Below, piece by piece: positions 1-8,305 of a stretch of DNA of 64,000 bases. This DNA comes from UKL13-2 sp038321965 (GTDB taxonomy: Bacteria > Pseudomonadota > Gammaproteobacteria > Burkholderiales > Usitatibacteraceae). A model generated the notes under the pieces. The model saw only the letters and a list, made by a program, of their open reading frames with translations, did no database searches and was not told the DNA's origin. Location of the stretch: assembly GCA_038321965.1 (NCBI GenBank), contig JBBQFL010000019.1, positions 11,825 through 75,824 of the forward strand, given 5' to 3'. A program made the translations under genes and the position numbers. Each line of letters opens with the position of its first letter. The first letter of the stretch is position 1.

Positions 1-2
1 GC

Positions 3-677
3 CTAGACATCTACGCAAACGGCTACCGGCTGCGGCTGATCGAAGTGCTCGATGCCGACTACCCGGCGCTGCGCAGTCTCGCAGGCGACGATTTGTTCGA
101 TCAGGTTGCTACGGCTTACATCGATTCACATACATCCATTTTTCCAAATGCCCGATGGTTCGGTGCTCACCTTCCCAGCTTCCTGGCGACCGATACTGCT
201 TTTGATTCGCAGCCTGTGCTGGCCGAGATGGCGGCATTCGAATGGGCGATGAGCCTGGCGTTCGATAGCGCTGACGACCGCGTTCTCGCTATCGCCGACC
301 TGATGACTCTACCGGGCGAAGCCTGGTCCACACTGAGGTTTTGCGTTCACAGTTCCTTGCAGCGCCTGGAGCTTTCATGGAATGTAGCTGCGTTTTGGCA
401 CGCGGTAACACGCGAGGAAGATCTGCCCGCACCAGCACAGTCGTCAGACGCTGCGATCTGGATTGTCTGGCGGCGCGATCTTACGACTTACTTTCGCTCG
501 CTGGAAATCGATGAGGCGGCGGCATTGAATACGATTGTCGCCCAAGGCAACTTCGCCGACTTGTGCGAGAACTTGTGCGAATGGGTCGAACCGGACGCGG
601 TGCCCGCTTATGCAATGACGTTGTTAAGGCGCTGGATAGACGAAGGCCTGCTAAGCGGCATGCGTCAAGCGGTCTGA
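3..677 (+). CDS. HvfC/BufC-family protein (DUF2063 N-terminal domain), 5' end missing
   Basis: The frame is open to the left edge of the window, so the true start lies upstream; an internal GTG at 45 is not needed. The visible 224 residues match the HvfC/BufC family: an N-terminal region with LDIYANGYRLRL, then DYPALRSLAGDDLF, then YIDSHTS and RWFGAHLPSFL, and an acidic EWAMSLAFDSAD segment. In known systems this protein partners a DUF692 enzyme (HvfB/BufB) that modifies small cysteine-rich bufferin peptides involved in copper handling. Those partners would lie just upstream, outside the window. The gene ends 7 nt before the convergent dcd stop. Family call is firm; the role is inferred from family context only. 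Confidence 0.8.
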   Translation, partial: LDIYANGYRLRLIEVLDADYPALRSLAGDDLFDQVATAYIDSHTSIFPNARWFGAHLPSFLATDTAFDSQPVLAEMAAFEWAMSLAFDSADDRVLAIADLMTLPGEAWSTLRFCVHSSLQRLELSWNVAAFWHAVTREEDLPAPAQSSDAAIWIVWRRDLTTYFRSLEIDEAAALNTIVAQGNFADLCENLCEWVEPDAVPAYAMTLLRRWIDEGLLSGMRQAV

Positions 678-684
678 AACTGCC

Positions 685-1251
685 TTACATCTTCGGTAGC
701 GTCACGCCCTTCTGCCCCTGATATTTGCCACCGCGATCTTTGTACGATGTCTCGCAAACCTCGTCGCTTTCAAAAAACAATACCTGCGCGACGCCCTCAT
801 TGGCGTAAATTTTTGCGGGCAGTGGCGTGGTGTTGGAAAACTCCAGTGTCACGTACCCCTCCCATTCCGGCTCGAACGGCGTCACATTGACGATGATGCC
901 GCAACGCGCATAAGTCGATTTTCCGAGGCAAATGGTCAACACATTTCGCGGGATGCGGAAGTACTCAACCGTACGCGCGAGGGCGAATGAATTGGGCGGG
1001 ATGATGCAGGCGTCGGCCTTGATATCGACAAACGAACTTGGGTCAAAATTCTTAGGGTCCACAATCGTTGAATTCAAATTAGTGAACAGCTTGAACTCAT
1101 CCGAACAGCGAATATCGTAACCATAGCTAGACGTCCCGTAGCTGACGATGCGGTGCCCGTTGGCCTCACGCACCTGCCCCGCTTCAAACGGCTCGATCAT
1201 GCCGTGCTCTTTGGCCATACGGCGAATCCATTTGTCGGCTTTTATGCTCAC
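685..1251 (-). CDS. dcd: dCTP deaminase
   Basis: Cytosolic enzyme that deaminates dCTP to dUTP, feeding dTMP synthesis. The product has 188 residues, normal for the bacterial trimeric enzyme. Visible family motifs are SSYGYDIRCSDEF (41-53), GKSTYARCG (110-118, with the nucleotide-binding Arg at 116) and TLEFSNTTPLP (135-145, with the catalytic Glu at 137). The start is GTG; no closer ATG exists in frame. It is the last gene of a minus-strand block mrp-TPR-DUF1330-dcd, 18 nt after the DUF1330 stop. The gene is monofunctional: it resembles E. coli Dcd rather than the shorter bifunctional DCD-DUT proteins. Confidence 0.97.
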   Translation of the reverse strand: MSIKADKWIRRMAKEHGMIEPFEAGQVREANGHRIVSYGTSSYGYDIRCSDEFKLFTNLNSTIVDPKNFDPSSFVDIKADACIIPPNSFALARTVEYFRIPRNVLTICLGKSTYARCGIIVNVTPFEPEWEGYVTLEFSNTTPLPAKIYANEGVAQVLFFESDEVCETSYKDRGGKYQGQKGVTLPKM

Positions 1252-1269
1252 GTTGCCTGCTCCCCTGTC

Positions 1270-1554
1270 TCAGCTTTTGTACAAAACCAGCGTCACGTCA
1301 GCCCCCTGATCCCGAATTGGGACCAGAGCCTGATACTCCGGTGAATCGTGCCATCGTTTGGCGGTATCAATATCTTCGAACTGCAGCACTACTAATTTGT
1401 CGGGCAACATTTCCCCATTGAACACCTGCTCCTGTTGACCACGAAATAGCAATTCTCCACCGTATTGACTGATCGTATCGCCGACGCGACTACGATAGTC
1501 TTCCCAGGCCTCGGCATTCTTCACCCGAATTTGTCCAACGCAGTAAGCCGGCAT
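1270..1554 (-). CDS. DUF1330 family protein
   Basis: A 94-residue soluble protein of the DUF1330 family, a dimeric alpha+beta-barrel fold related to EthD/antibiotic monooxygenase-like proteins. Family features seen are the opening MPAYCVGQIRVKN, the central YGGELLFRG, LVVLQFED and the segment RWHDSPEYQALVPIRDQGA. The reading frame extends 12 codons further upstream, but the start at 1554 lies 1 nt after the stop of the preceding TPR gene and begins exactly where family members begin. The biochemical function of the family is not established, so none is assigned. Confidence 0.85.
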   Translation of the reverse strand: MPAYCVGQIRVKNAEAWEDYRSRVGDTISQYGGELLFRGQQEQVFNGEMLPDKLVVLQFEDIDTAKRWHDSPEYQALVPIRDQGADVTLVLYKS

Positions 1555-1555
1555 C

Positions 1556-2044
1556 TCAGCGCTCTTCCGCCTGGTCCAGGTGTTCAGCACAATAGGAAAT
1601 TGCCTGCCGGTAGGTTTGCGTCGCCGGCTCTGAGGAATACTGCGCGATGTGGTTGGACAGTAGCCGCACGGCCTCCTGATATTCTCCCAAGTGGTATCGA
1701 GTCATGGCGAGAAAAATATCGAATTCCGGCGCCTCCGGAAAAATTGCCGCGCCGCGCTGAAGAATACGTGCGGCGTCGCCAATCCGTCCAACGGCCAAGT
1801 AGTTACTGCCAAGGCTGACAATCGTGCGACGAAGTTCGTCTCCTTGCAAGCCACACTCAATGGCGCGTTCATAAAAACCGATTGCTTCGCCCCTTACACC
1901 TTCACTACCAAAAGTGCCCGCCAACTCATAGTTAACGATTGGGTCATCCGGATTGGCATTGTTCAGGTCCAGCAAAATTGTCAACGCCTCTGTGTGCTGT
2001 GAAGCGTTACGCAGCTCGATCGCGCGCCGTATGGCTTCTTCCAC
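1556..2044 (-). CDS. Tetratricopeptide repeat protein
   Basis: A 162-residue all-helical protein with TPR-like helix pairs throughout: VEEAIRRAIELRNASQHTEA at the start, then NANPDDPIVNYELAGTFGSE, a RGEAIGFYERAIECG unit, a VGRIGDAARILQRGAAIFPE unit and a LGEYQEAVRLLSNHI unit near the C-terminus. There is no signal peptide, so it is probably a cytosolic scaffold. I chose the GTG start at 2044, 7 nt after the mrp stop; the open frame runs on upstream inside mrp, but those residues do not look like TPR. It sits between mrp and DUF1330 and is probably cotranscribed. The partner is unknown. Confidence 0.75.
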   Translation of the reverse strand: MEEAIRRAIELRNASQHTEALTILLDLNNANPDDPIVNYELAGTFGSEGVRGEAIGFYERAIECGLQGDELRRTIVSLGSNYLAVGRIGDAARILQRGAAIFPEAPEFDIFLAMTRYHLGEYQEAVRLLSNHIAQYSSEPATQTYRQAISYCAEHLDQAEER

Positions 2045-2051
2045 GATGAGG

Positions 2052-3140
2052 CTAGGTATTTTGTATGACAATCTTTGGAAACACGGCACTGCGATCCTGC
2101 GATTGCTTGGCAATTTTTGCCGCGCATTTGCGTGCAATGTCTTTGTAAATCAAGGCGATCAGACCATCCGGATCCGACACCACTGTTGGCTTGCCGCTAT
2201 CGGCCATTTCGCGAATCCTGATGTCGAGTGGCAAAGATCCCAGCAAATCGATGTTGTAGTCGGCTGCCATTTTCTGGCCGCCGCCTTCGCCAAAAATATG
2301 CTCCATATGGCCGCAATTGGTACATACATGCATCGCCATGTTTTCAACAATCCCAATGATGGGCACGCCGACCTTTTCGAACATCTTCAGGCCCTTCCTG
2401 GCGTCGAGCAGGGCGATATCCTGCGGCGTGGTCACGATGACAGCACCCGTCACTGGCACTTTCTGCGCCAGCGTGAGCTGTATGTCGCCCGTGCCGGGCG
2501 GAAGATCAACGATCAGGTAATCCAGGTCATGCCAGTTGGTCTCGTTGAGAAGCTGCTCTAACGCCTGCGTAACCATCGGCCCGCGCCAAACCATCGGTGT
2601 TTCAGGGTCGATCAGGAAGCCAACGCTAATGGCTTGAATACCGTGGCCCTCCATCGGCTCCATGGTCTTACCGTCCTTTGAAGCGGGCCGACCAGTAATG
2701 CCGAGCATCATCGGCTGGGATGGTCCGTAGATATCTGCATCCAGCATGCCAACACTCGCGCCTTCTGCGGCCAGTGCCAGCGCCAGATTTACCGCAGTCG
2801 TACTCTTGCCAACGCCACCCTTGCCTGAAGCGACAGCAATGATGTTCTTGATGCCCGGCACCAGTTTTACACCGCGTTGCGCTGAGTGCGAGACAATTTT
2901 TGAATAGACGTTTGCGGATACATTCTCCACGCCATCGATCTTTTTCAGACGCGAAATTACCTGTTTGCGTATTCCCTCGGTTACGCTCTTGCCGGGATAG
3001 CCCAACACGACCTCCAGCGCAACGTCACCACCTTCGATCTTGATATTCTTTACTGACTTGCCTTGAACGAAGTTTTCATTGGTGACCGGATCGATCAATT
3101 CGCGAAGCGCGTTCTGGATTTGTTCGGTGGTAATGCCCAT
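2052..3140 (-). CDS. mrp: Iron-sulfur cluster carrier protein Mrp/ApbC
   Basis: A 362-residue P-loop ATPase of the Mrp/NBP35 class that binds and transfers [4Fe-4S] clusters in the cytosol. An N-terminal DUF59-like domain covers about residues 1-85. The Walker A motif SGKGGVGKST is at 105-114, followed by DADIYGPSQP (134-142) and DLPPGTGD (212-219). The cluster-binding CxxC is at Cys273 and Cys276 (CTNCGHME). The ATG at 3140 is chosen over an upstream extension because the product then starts at the DUF59-like domain. It heads the minus-strand block running to dcd and is divergent from metG across a 213-nt gap that should hold both promoters. Confidence 0.95.
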   Translation of the reverse strand: MGITTEQIQNALRELIDPVTNENFVQGKSVKNIKIEGGDVALEVVLGYPGKSVTEGIRKQVISRLKKIDGVENVSANVYSKIVSHSAQRGVKLVPGIKNIIAVASGKGGVGKSTTAVNLALALAAEGASVGMLDADIYGPSQPMMLGITGRPASKDGKTMEPMEGHGIQAISVGFLIDPETPMVWRGPMVTQALEQLLNETNWHDLDYLIVDLPPGTGDIQLTLAQKVPVTGAVIVTTPQDIALLDARKGLKMFEKVGVPIIGIVENMAMHVCTNCGHMEHIFGEGGGQKMAADYNIDLLGSLPLDIRIREMADSGKPTVVSDPDGLIALIYKDIARKCAAKIAKQSQDRSAVFPKIVIQNT

Positions 3141-3353
3141 GGATTGCTTTCGATTCGGATGCCGATTCGCTCTATTAAAGGCGAATATCAAGGCAACCAT
3201 ATTATGGAATGGAGCTATGCAGCGTGCGTAATTTTACGCTGATCGTAACGCTGACTCGTATATCAAATTGATGGCTGGCTTGGTACAATTGATAGCGATA
3301 AAAAATCATTCAAATCAATCAGTTTTGCAATCACTGCACCTTAGAAGTTTTTG

Positions 3354-5486
3354 ATGCCTCGAAAAATTTTCGCTACTACGGCACTACCTTACGCCAATGG
3401 TCCGCTTCATATTGGGCACATCGTCGATCAGCTGTACGGCGATATCTGGGTGCGATTCCAGCGCATGCAAGGCCACGAAGTGCATTTTGTGTGTGCAGCA
3501 GACACACACGGTGCACCGATCATGCTTCGCGCGGAAGCCGAGGGCATTACGCCCGAGGCGTTGATCGCACGTGTCAGCGCGGAACACGATCGCGACTGGC
3601 AGCACTTCCTGATGAGCTTTGACCACTGGCATTCGACGCATTCGCCAGAAAACGTTGCGCTGGCGCAAGACATCTACAAAAAACTCAAAGCTGCCAAGCT
3701 GATTGTATCGAAGGAGATCGAACAATTCTTCGATCCCGTAAAAGGAATGTTCCTGCCGGACCGCTACATCAAAGGAGAATGTCCGAAATGCGGCGCCAAG
3801 GATCAATACGGAGATTCATGCGAAAACTGTGGCGCGGTCTATGCGCCGACCGACCTGAAAAATCCTTATTCGACTCTCACCGGCGCCAAGCCGGTGCTAA
3901 AGACTTCCGAGCATTTCTTTTTCAAACTTTCAGACAAAAAATGTGTGCAGTTTCTGCAGGAGTGGACGAAGGAAACACCTTTGCAATCGGAAGTCGTTAA
4001 CAAACTTGCCGAATGGCTGGGCGATGGTGGAAAAAATCTAAACGATTGGGATGTGTCGCGCGACGCGCCGTATTTCGGCATTGAAATTCCCGACGCACCC
4101 GGCAAATATTTTTATGTCTGGCTCGATGCGCCGGTAGGTTATCTCGCCAGTCTGAAGGCCTATTTCGAATCCGGCAAAGCCAAAGCCAATGGCGAGAAGC
4201 GTACGTTCGACGAGTTCATGGCTGACGATGATGTCGAGCAGTATCACTTTATCGGCAAGGACATCGTTTATTTCCACACCTTGTTTTGGCCCGCCATGCT
4301 CAAGTTCGCCGGCCGCAAGGTGCCCAATAACGTTTTTGTGCATGGCTTTATTACGTTCAACAGTGAGAAGATGTCCAAATCTCGCGGCACCGGGGTATCG
4401 CCGCAGCAGTACATCAAGCTGGGGCTCAATCCGGAATGGATGCGTTATTACGTCGCAGCCAAATTAAACGGCAAAGTCGAAGATCTCGATTTCAACCCGG
4501 ATGATTTCGTCGCACGGGTCAATAGCGACCTGATTGGCAAGTACGTGAATATTGCCAGCCGCTCAGCGGGTTTCATCGCCAAGAAATTTAATGGCAAGTT
4601 GGGCAAGCCGCAGTTGCCCAAAGATGTGGCGAGCGAGTTTGCCGGTGCGGGCGACGAGATCGGTGGCTATTACGATAGCCGCGAATACGGCAAGGCAATC
4701 CGCAAGATCATGGCACTGGCGGATTTGGCCAATCAGTATGTCGACGCAAACAAGCCTTGGGAACTCGCCAAACGAGAGGGCAGTGAAGCTGAATTACTGA
4801 CGGTGTGTTCGACAGCGGTGACGATGTTCCGCGATCTGACGGTTTATCTTGCACCGGTATTGCCACAACTCGCCGCAACGGCTGGCGAGATGTTTAATTT
4901 CGACGCGTTCGACTGGAAATCCGCGGCAAAGGCTTTGAAAGAAGGGCACGAGATCAAGCCATACAAACATCTGATGGCCCGCGTTGATCCAAAGCAGATT
5001 GACGCGTTGCTTGAGCCACCCGTGAGCGAGCGTACCAAGAAAGCTGACGCCGTCACAACCGACGTGAAATCAACAATTGCCGAAGCAAATGTAGCGTCGC
5101 CGACGGAATTCGCACTGGTTCCACCTGAGCCGCCAAGACCTGTCGTCATCCAGCCGATTGCAGAGACAATTTCTATTGACGACTTTGCGCGTCTCGACTT
5201 GCGTGTCGCCAGAATTCTTGATGCCGAATTGGTTGTGGAAGCCGATAAGCTGTTGCGCCTGACGCTGGACCTGGGAATAGAACAACGCACGGTATTTGCC
5301 GGGATTCGTAGTGCGTACCAGCCAAAGGATTTAGTTGGTCGATACACGGTGATGGTTGCCAATCTTGCGCCGCGCAAGATGCGTTTCGGTGAATCGCAGG
5401 GGATGGTACTTGCCGCAGGGGATGGCACCGGCATTTATCTGCTGTCACCAGATGCAGGTGCAGTACCCGGGATGCGTATTAAATGA
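3354..5486 (+). CDS. metG: Methionyl-tRNA synthetase
   Basis: Charges tRNA-Met and initiator tRNA in the cytosol. The product has 710 residues, the long form. The HIGH motif lies at 19-22 (PLHIGH) and KMSKS at 339-343. A zinc knuckle with four cysteines (143, 146, 156, 159; CPKCGAK and CENCG) identifies the two-knuckle class. From about residue 606 a C-terminal EMAP-II/Trbp111-like tRNA-binding domain follows (DDFARLDLRVARI, then GMVLAAGD). ATG at 3354 is preferred over an overlapping TTG at 3351. The stop overlaps the start of the next gene by 4 nt (ATGA). Confidence 0.98.
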   Translation: MPRKIFATTALPYANGPLHIGHIVDQLYGDIWVRFQRMQGHEVHFVCAADTHGAPIMLRAEAEGITPEALIARVSAEHDRDWQHFLMSFDHWHSTHSPENVALAQDIYKKLKAAKLIVSKEIEQFFDPVKGMFLPDRYIKGECPKCGAKDQYGDSCENCGAVYAPTDLKNPYSTLTGAKPVLKTSEHFFFKLSDKKCVQFLQEWTKETPLQSEVVNKLAEWLGDGGKNLNDWDVSRDAPYFGIEIPDAPGKYFYVWLDAPVGYLASLKAYFESGKAKANGEKRTFDEFMADDDVEQYHFIGKDIVYFHTLFWPAMLKFAGRKVPNNVFVHGFITFNSEKMSKSRGTGVSPQQYIKLGLNPEWMRYYVAAKLNGKVEDLDFNPDDFVARVNSDLIGKYVNIASRSAGFIAKKFNGKLGKPQLPKDVASEFAGAGDEIGGYYDSREYGKAIRKIMALADLANQYVDANKPWELAKREGSEAELLTVCSTAVTMFRDLTVYLAPVLPQLAATAGEMFNFDAFDWKSAAKALKEGHEIKPYKHLMARVDPKQIDALLEPPVSERTKKADAVTTDVKSTIAEANVASPTEFALVPPEPPRPVVIQPIAETISIDDFARLDLRVARILDAELVVEADKLLRLTLDLGIEQRTVFAGIRSAYQPKDLVGRYTVMVANLAPRKMRFGESQGMVLAAGDGTGIYLLSPDAGAVPGMRIK

Positions 5487-5860
5487 CCGAGCGCGATCTG
5501 CCGCTGCGGCTGCCGCCGTACGCGGTGGACCGGGAAACGCTCGAGTTGGAAATACGTCTCGACGCCTACCGAGCTTCTGGCCCGGGTGGGCAACACGTCA
5601 ACAAGACAAATTCGGCGATCCGCCTCACGCATCTCCCGTCTGGCGTGGTGGTGATCGCACAAGACTCGCCCTCGCAGTTTCGCAACAAGGAAACTGCCTT
5701 TGAGCGCCTGATCGCGCGCCTTACCAAGCTGAACCATGTGCCGAAAGCACGCCTCGCTACCAAGCCTACGCGCGCGTCGAAAGAGCGTCGCATCGAAGCA
5801 AAAAAAACGCGTGCGACCGTCAAATCTGTTCGTAGCAAGAAGATTGGCCACGACGAGTGA
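5483..5860 (+). CDS. Peptide chain release factor-like GGQ protein
   Basis: A 125-residue protein containing only the peptidyl-tRNA hydrolysis domain of class I release factors. The GGQ motif is at 35-37 in ASGPGGQHVNKTNSAIRL. There is no stop-codon recognition domain. The C-terminal 35 residues are strongly basic (KERRIEAKKTRATVKSVRSK), as in ribosome-rescue proteins such as ArfB, where such a tail enters the empty mRNA channel. By family it should release peptides from stalled ribosomes. The N-terminus differs from E. coli ArfB, so it may be a separate subfamily. The start overlaps metG by ATGA and its stop overlaps the acylphosphatase GTG start, so the three genes look translationally coupled. 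Confidence 0.88.
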   Translation: MTERDLPLRLPPYAVDRETLELEIRLDAYRASGPGGQHVNKTNSAIRLTHLPSGVVVIAQDSPSQFRNKETAFERLIARLTKLNHVPKARLATKPTRASKERRIEAKKTRATVKSVRSKKIGHDE

Positions 5861-6159
5861 GCGGGGACGGCCACACTGTTACGGTCAAGGTTTCGATCAC
5901 GGGCCGCGTGCAAGGGGTGGGGTTTCGAGAATCAATGCGCATCGTCGCTCAAGCACTGGAAATCCACGGCTGGGTGCGCAATTGTGACGACGGCAGCGTG
6001 GAAGCTATCACGCAAGGAAATGAATACGCAATCGAGCAACTGGTGGCGTGGTGCCAGAGCGGGCCGCCGGGTGCAAACGTGAAATTCGTTACCGCAGAAT
6101 TGGTTGAAAGCAGCGAAACGTTTATCGCCTTTACTCGCTGGCCAACCTACAATAAATAA
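5857..6159 (+). CDS. acyP: Acylphosphatase
   Basis: Small cytosolic enzyme that hydrolyses acyl phosphates such as acetyl phosphate and carbamoyl phosphate. The 100-residue product carries the signature GRVQGVGFRES with catalytic Arg24 and GWVRNCDDGSVE with catalytic Asn42. The start is a GTG overlapping the previous stop by 4 nt (GTGA). The C-terminus FTRWPTYNK replaces the more usual F-x-R-x ending but keeps FxR-like residues. It is the third gene of the coupled set after metG. Confidence 0.93.
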   Translation: MSGDGHTVTVKVSITGRVQGVGFRESMRIVAQALEIHGWVRNCDDGSVEAITQGNEYAIEQLVAWCQSGPPGANVKFVTAELVESSETFIAFTRWPTYNK

Positions 6160-6254
6160 TCGGGCAAACTCATTTATCGGCGCGGGTTCCGGCCTATTTT
6201 CTGCCTGCAAGGCGCGCCAGCTCTAGAGTTTGTCAAAACCACGACAGAGAAACC

Positions 6255-6620
6255 ATGCCGCAAACCGCACGAATGTGTCATTACGTCGCCATCGCCACGC
6301 TCATTGGGCTAATCACACTCTGCCTGGCATGGGAAACCGTGCTTGCCCCCTTGCGGCCCGGCGGCTCATGGCTAATGCTCAAAGCAGTGCCGCTACTCGT
6401 GCCGCTATTTGGAATACTCCGCGGCAAACGTTACACCTATCAGTGGGCCTCGATGTTTGTCTTGTTCTACTTCACCGAAGGCGTCGTACGTGCCTGGTCT
6501 GATCGTGGGCTGTCCAGCAATCTGGCCGCGACCGAAGTTTTGCTCACACTCAGCTTCTTTGTCGCGGCAATTTTTTTTGCCCGCTTGACCGCGCCTTCTA
6601 GGACTTCTGCTTCGCGCTAA
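6255..6620 (+). CDS. DUF2069 inner-membrane protein
   Basis: A 121-residue hydrophobic protein with four predicted membrane segments: VAIATLIGLITLCLAWETVL, an LKAVPLLVPLFGIL stretch, the YQWASMFVLFYFTEG region and VLLTLSFFVAAIFFARL. Length, topology and the KRYTYQWASMFVLFY motif fit the DUF2069 family of proteobacteria, whose function is unknown. It begins 95 nt after acyP. Its last 23 nt overlap the 3' end of the convergent DedA gene. Confidence 0.75.
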   Translation: MPQTARMCHYVAIATLIGLITLCLAWETVLAPLRPGGSWLMLKAVPLLVPLFGILRGKRYTYQWASMFVLFYFTEGVVRAWSDRGLSSNLAATEVLLTLSFFVAAIFFARLTAPSRTSASR

Positions 6621-7248
6621 ACCCTGACTTGAGAACAGCAACCAGTACAGGCAACAGGCTGATGCCGATAATCGCGATGACAAGCAGCCCCTGATTCTGC
6701 TTGATCCACGGGATGTTGCCAAAGAAATAACCGAGATACACGAGCGAGCCAACCCACATGACTGCACCAAAAACGGTATAGGCGATGTATTTCCCCCGGG
6801 CCATGACCGACATTCCCGCGACAAAGGGAACGTAGGTTCGTAGAAACGGCACAAAACGCGCGAGTACGACAGCTATCGAGCCCCAGCGATCAAAGAATTC
6901 ATGGGTGCGCTGAAGATGCTTCGGATTGAGTATTTTTGCCTTGTCGTTGACGAAAAATTTCGCGCCAAAGTACCGGCCAATTTCATAATTGCAGATGTTG
7001 CCTAGTACGGCCGCGACTAGCAGCAGTACGACGAGCAAATGCACATCCATCGCGCCTGAAGCGGCCAGCGACCCGGCGATAAACAGCAAAGAGTCACCGG
7101 GTAAAAAGGGCGCCACAACCAGACCGGTCTCAGCAAAAACGATGATGAACAAAATCGCATAAATCCAGGCACCATATGCCGCTATCCAGACGGCGAGGTG
7201 CCGATCGAGGTGCAGGATGATATCGACAGCAGCGGTGAGCCACTCCAC
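6598..7248 (-). CDS. DedA family inner-membrane protein
   Basis: A 216-residue membrane protein of the DedA/SNARE-associated (PF09335) family. The signature FAETGLVVAPFLPGDSLLF is present, followed by a YEIGRYFGAKF segment and RFVPFLRTYVPFVAGM, which contain the acidic and arginine residues needed in E. coli YqjA/YghB. Family members support membrane homeostasis; several act as undecaprenyl-phosphate or phospholipid flippases. Translation starts at GTG (7248). It lies 24 nt after secF and is probably the last gene of the tgt-yajC-secDF transcript. Confidence 0.92.
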   Translation of the reverse strand: MEWLTAAVDIILHLDRHLAVWIAAYGAWIYAILFIIVFAETGLVVAPFLPGDSLLFIAGSLAASGAMDVHLLVVLLLVAAVLGNICNYEIGRYFGAKFFVNDKAKILNPKHLQRTHEFFDRWGSIAVVLARFVPFLRTYVPFVAGMSVMARGKYIAYTVFGAVMWVGSLVYLGYFFGNIPWIKQNQGLLVIAIIGISLLPVLVAVLKSGFSAKQKS

Positions 7249-7272
7249 GAGCGCGGTCCGGTCGGCCGAAAA

Positions 7273-8265
7273 TTACTGGCCTGCCGAAATGACCTCCGGA
7301 TCGCCGTCTTTTTTCACCGGCTTGACGAAATCCTCGCGGGACACGCCAAGGTAGTTTGCAATCGGGCAGGCGACCAAAACGGAAGAATAAATACCGAAAC
7401 AGATGCCAATCGTCAATGCCAGTGCGAAATAGAAAAGGCTGGGGCCGCCAAAAATCAGCATGGCCAGCACCATCATCTGCGTCAGGCCGTGGGTGATGAT
7501 GGTTCGTGAAATTGTCCCGGTGATAGCCGCGTCAAAAATCTCCGCAGTAGTTGCCTTGCGCATTTTGCGAAAATTTTCACGCGCACGATCAAACACCACC
7601 ACCGATTCGTTTACCGAATAGCCCAGGATCGCGAGTACCGCCGCGAGCACCGGCAGGGAAAACTCCCACTGAAAAAACGCAAAGAAGCCCAGGATGATCA
7701 CCACATCGTGCAAGTTGGCGATGATGGTGGCAACGGCAAATCGCCATTCGAAACGGATAGCCAGATAGATCAAAATGCCAATACACACCGCCAGCAGAGC
7801 AAGGCTCCCGTCATAAGCGAGTTCTTTGCCAACTTGCCCGCCAACAAACTCTGCGCGAAGTTTGTTCGCTTTAGGATCCGTTTTCGCCAATTCAACGTCG
7901 TAGTCCAGACCCAACGGAATCAGCGTCTGAATGATGGTATTTTTCTGTTGCTCCATCGCGGTGTTCTGGTCGCCGACGCTCGTCTTTAGCGGCAAGCGGA
8001 TCAGAACATCTTTTGCTGAACCAAATTCCTGCACCGAGACATCAAGGAAACCTTTATTGCTGAGCTCGGTGCGGATTTTTTCCAGATTGGCAGCCTGCTT
8101 GAACGGCGCTTCAATGACTGTCCCACCAGTAAATTCGATGGAATAGTGAAGGCCCTTTGTCGCCAGGAAAACGACAGCCAACAGAAAGGTAATTAACGAA
8201 ATCGCGTTGAACACCAGCGCGTGGCGCATAAACGGAATTGGCTTCTTGATTCTAAAAAACTCCAT
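7273..8265 (-). CDS. secF: Protein-export membrane protein SecF
   Basis: A 330-residue RND-type inner-membrane partner of SecD that uses the proton gradient to pull proteins through SecYEG. It begins with FFRIKKPIPFMRHALVFNAI and the first membrane helix, has a short periplasmic domain (IEFTGGTVIEAPF), then five more helices. The GYSVNESVVVFDRARENFR motif in the fourth/fifth helix region and the TRTI-like segment SRTIITHGLTQM are characteristic. An AGGAAG ribosome-binding site precedes the ATG. The gap to secD is 40 nt. Confidence 0.97.
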   Translation of the reverse strand: MEFFRIKKPIPFMRHALVFNAISLITFLLAVVFLATKGLHYSIEFTGGTVIEAPFKQAANLEKIRTELSNKGFLDVSVQEFGSAKDVLIRLPLKTSVGDQNTAMEQQKNTIIQTLIPLGLDYDVELAKTDPKANKLRAEFVGGQVGKELAYDGSLALLAVCIGILIYLAIRFEWRFAVATIIANLHDVVIILGFFAFFQWEFSLPVLAAVLAILGYSVNESVVVFDRARENFRKMRKATTAEIFDAAITGTISRTIITHGLTQMMVLAMLIFGGPSLFYFALALTIGICFGIYSSVLVACPIANYLGVSREDFVKPVKKDGDPEVISAGQ

Positions 8266-8305
8266 ATTGCTTCCTATCTAATTCGGGTCTTGTGGCGAAC
8301 GTTAC

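Noticed and set aside
1953..2561. 202-codon plus-strand open frame
   Set aside because: It lies antisense to mrp and the TPR gene, whose families are clear; the translation has no family resemblance.
3384..5448. Several long minus-strand frames under metG
   Set aside because: Shadows of a well-supported synthetase gene; no ribosome-binding sites and no recognisable domains.
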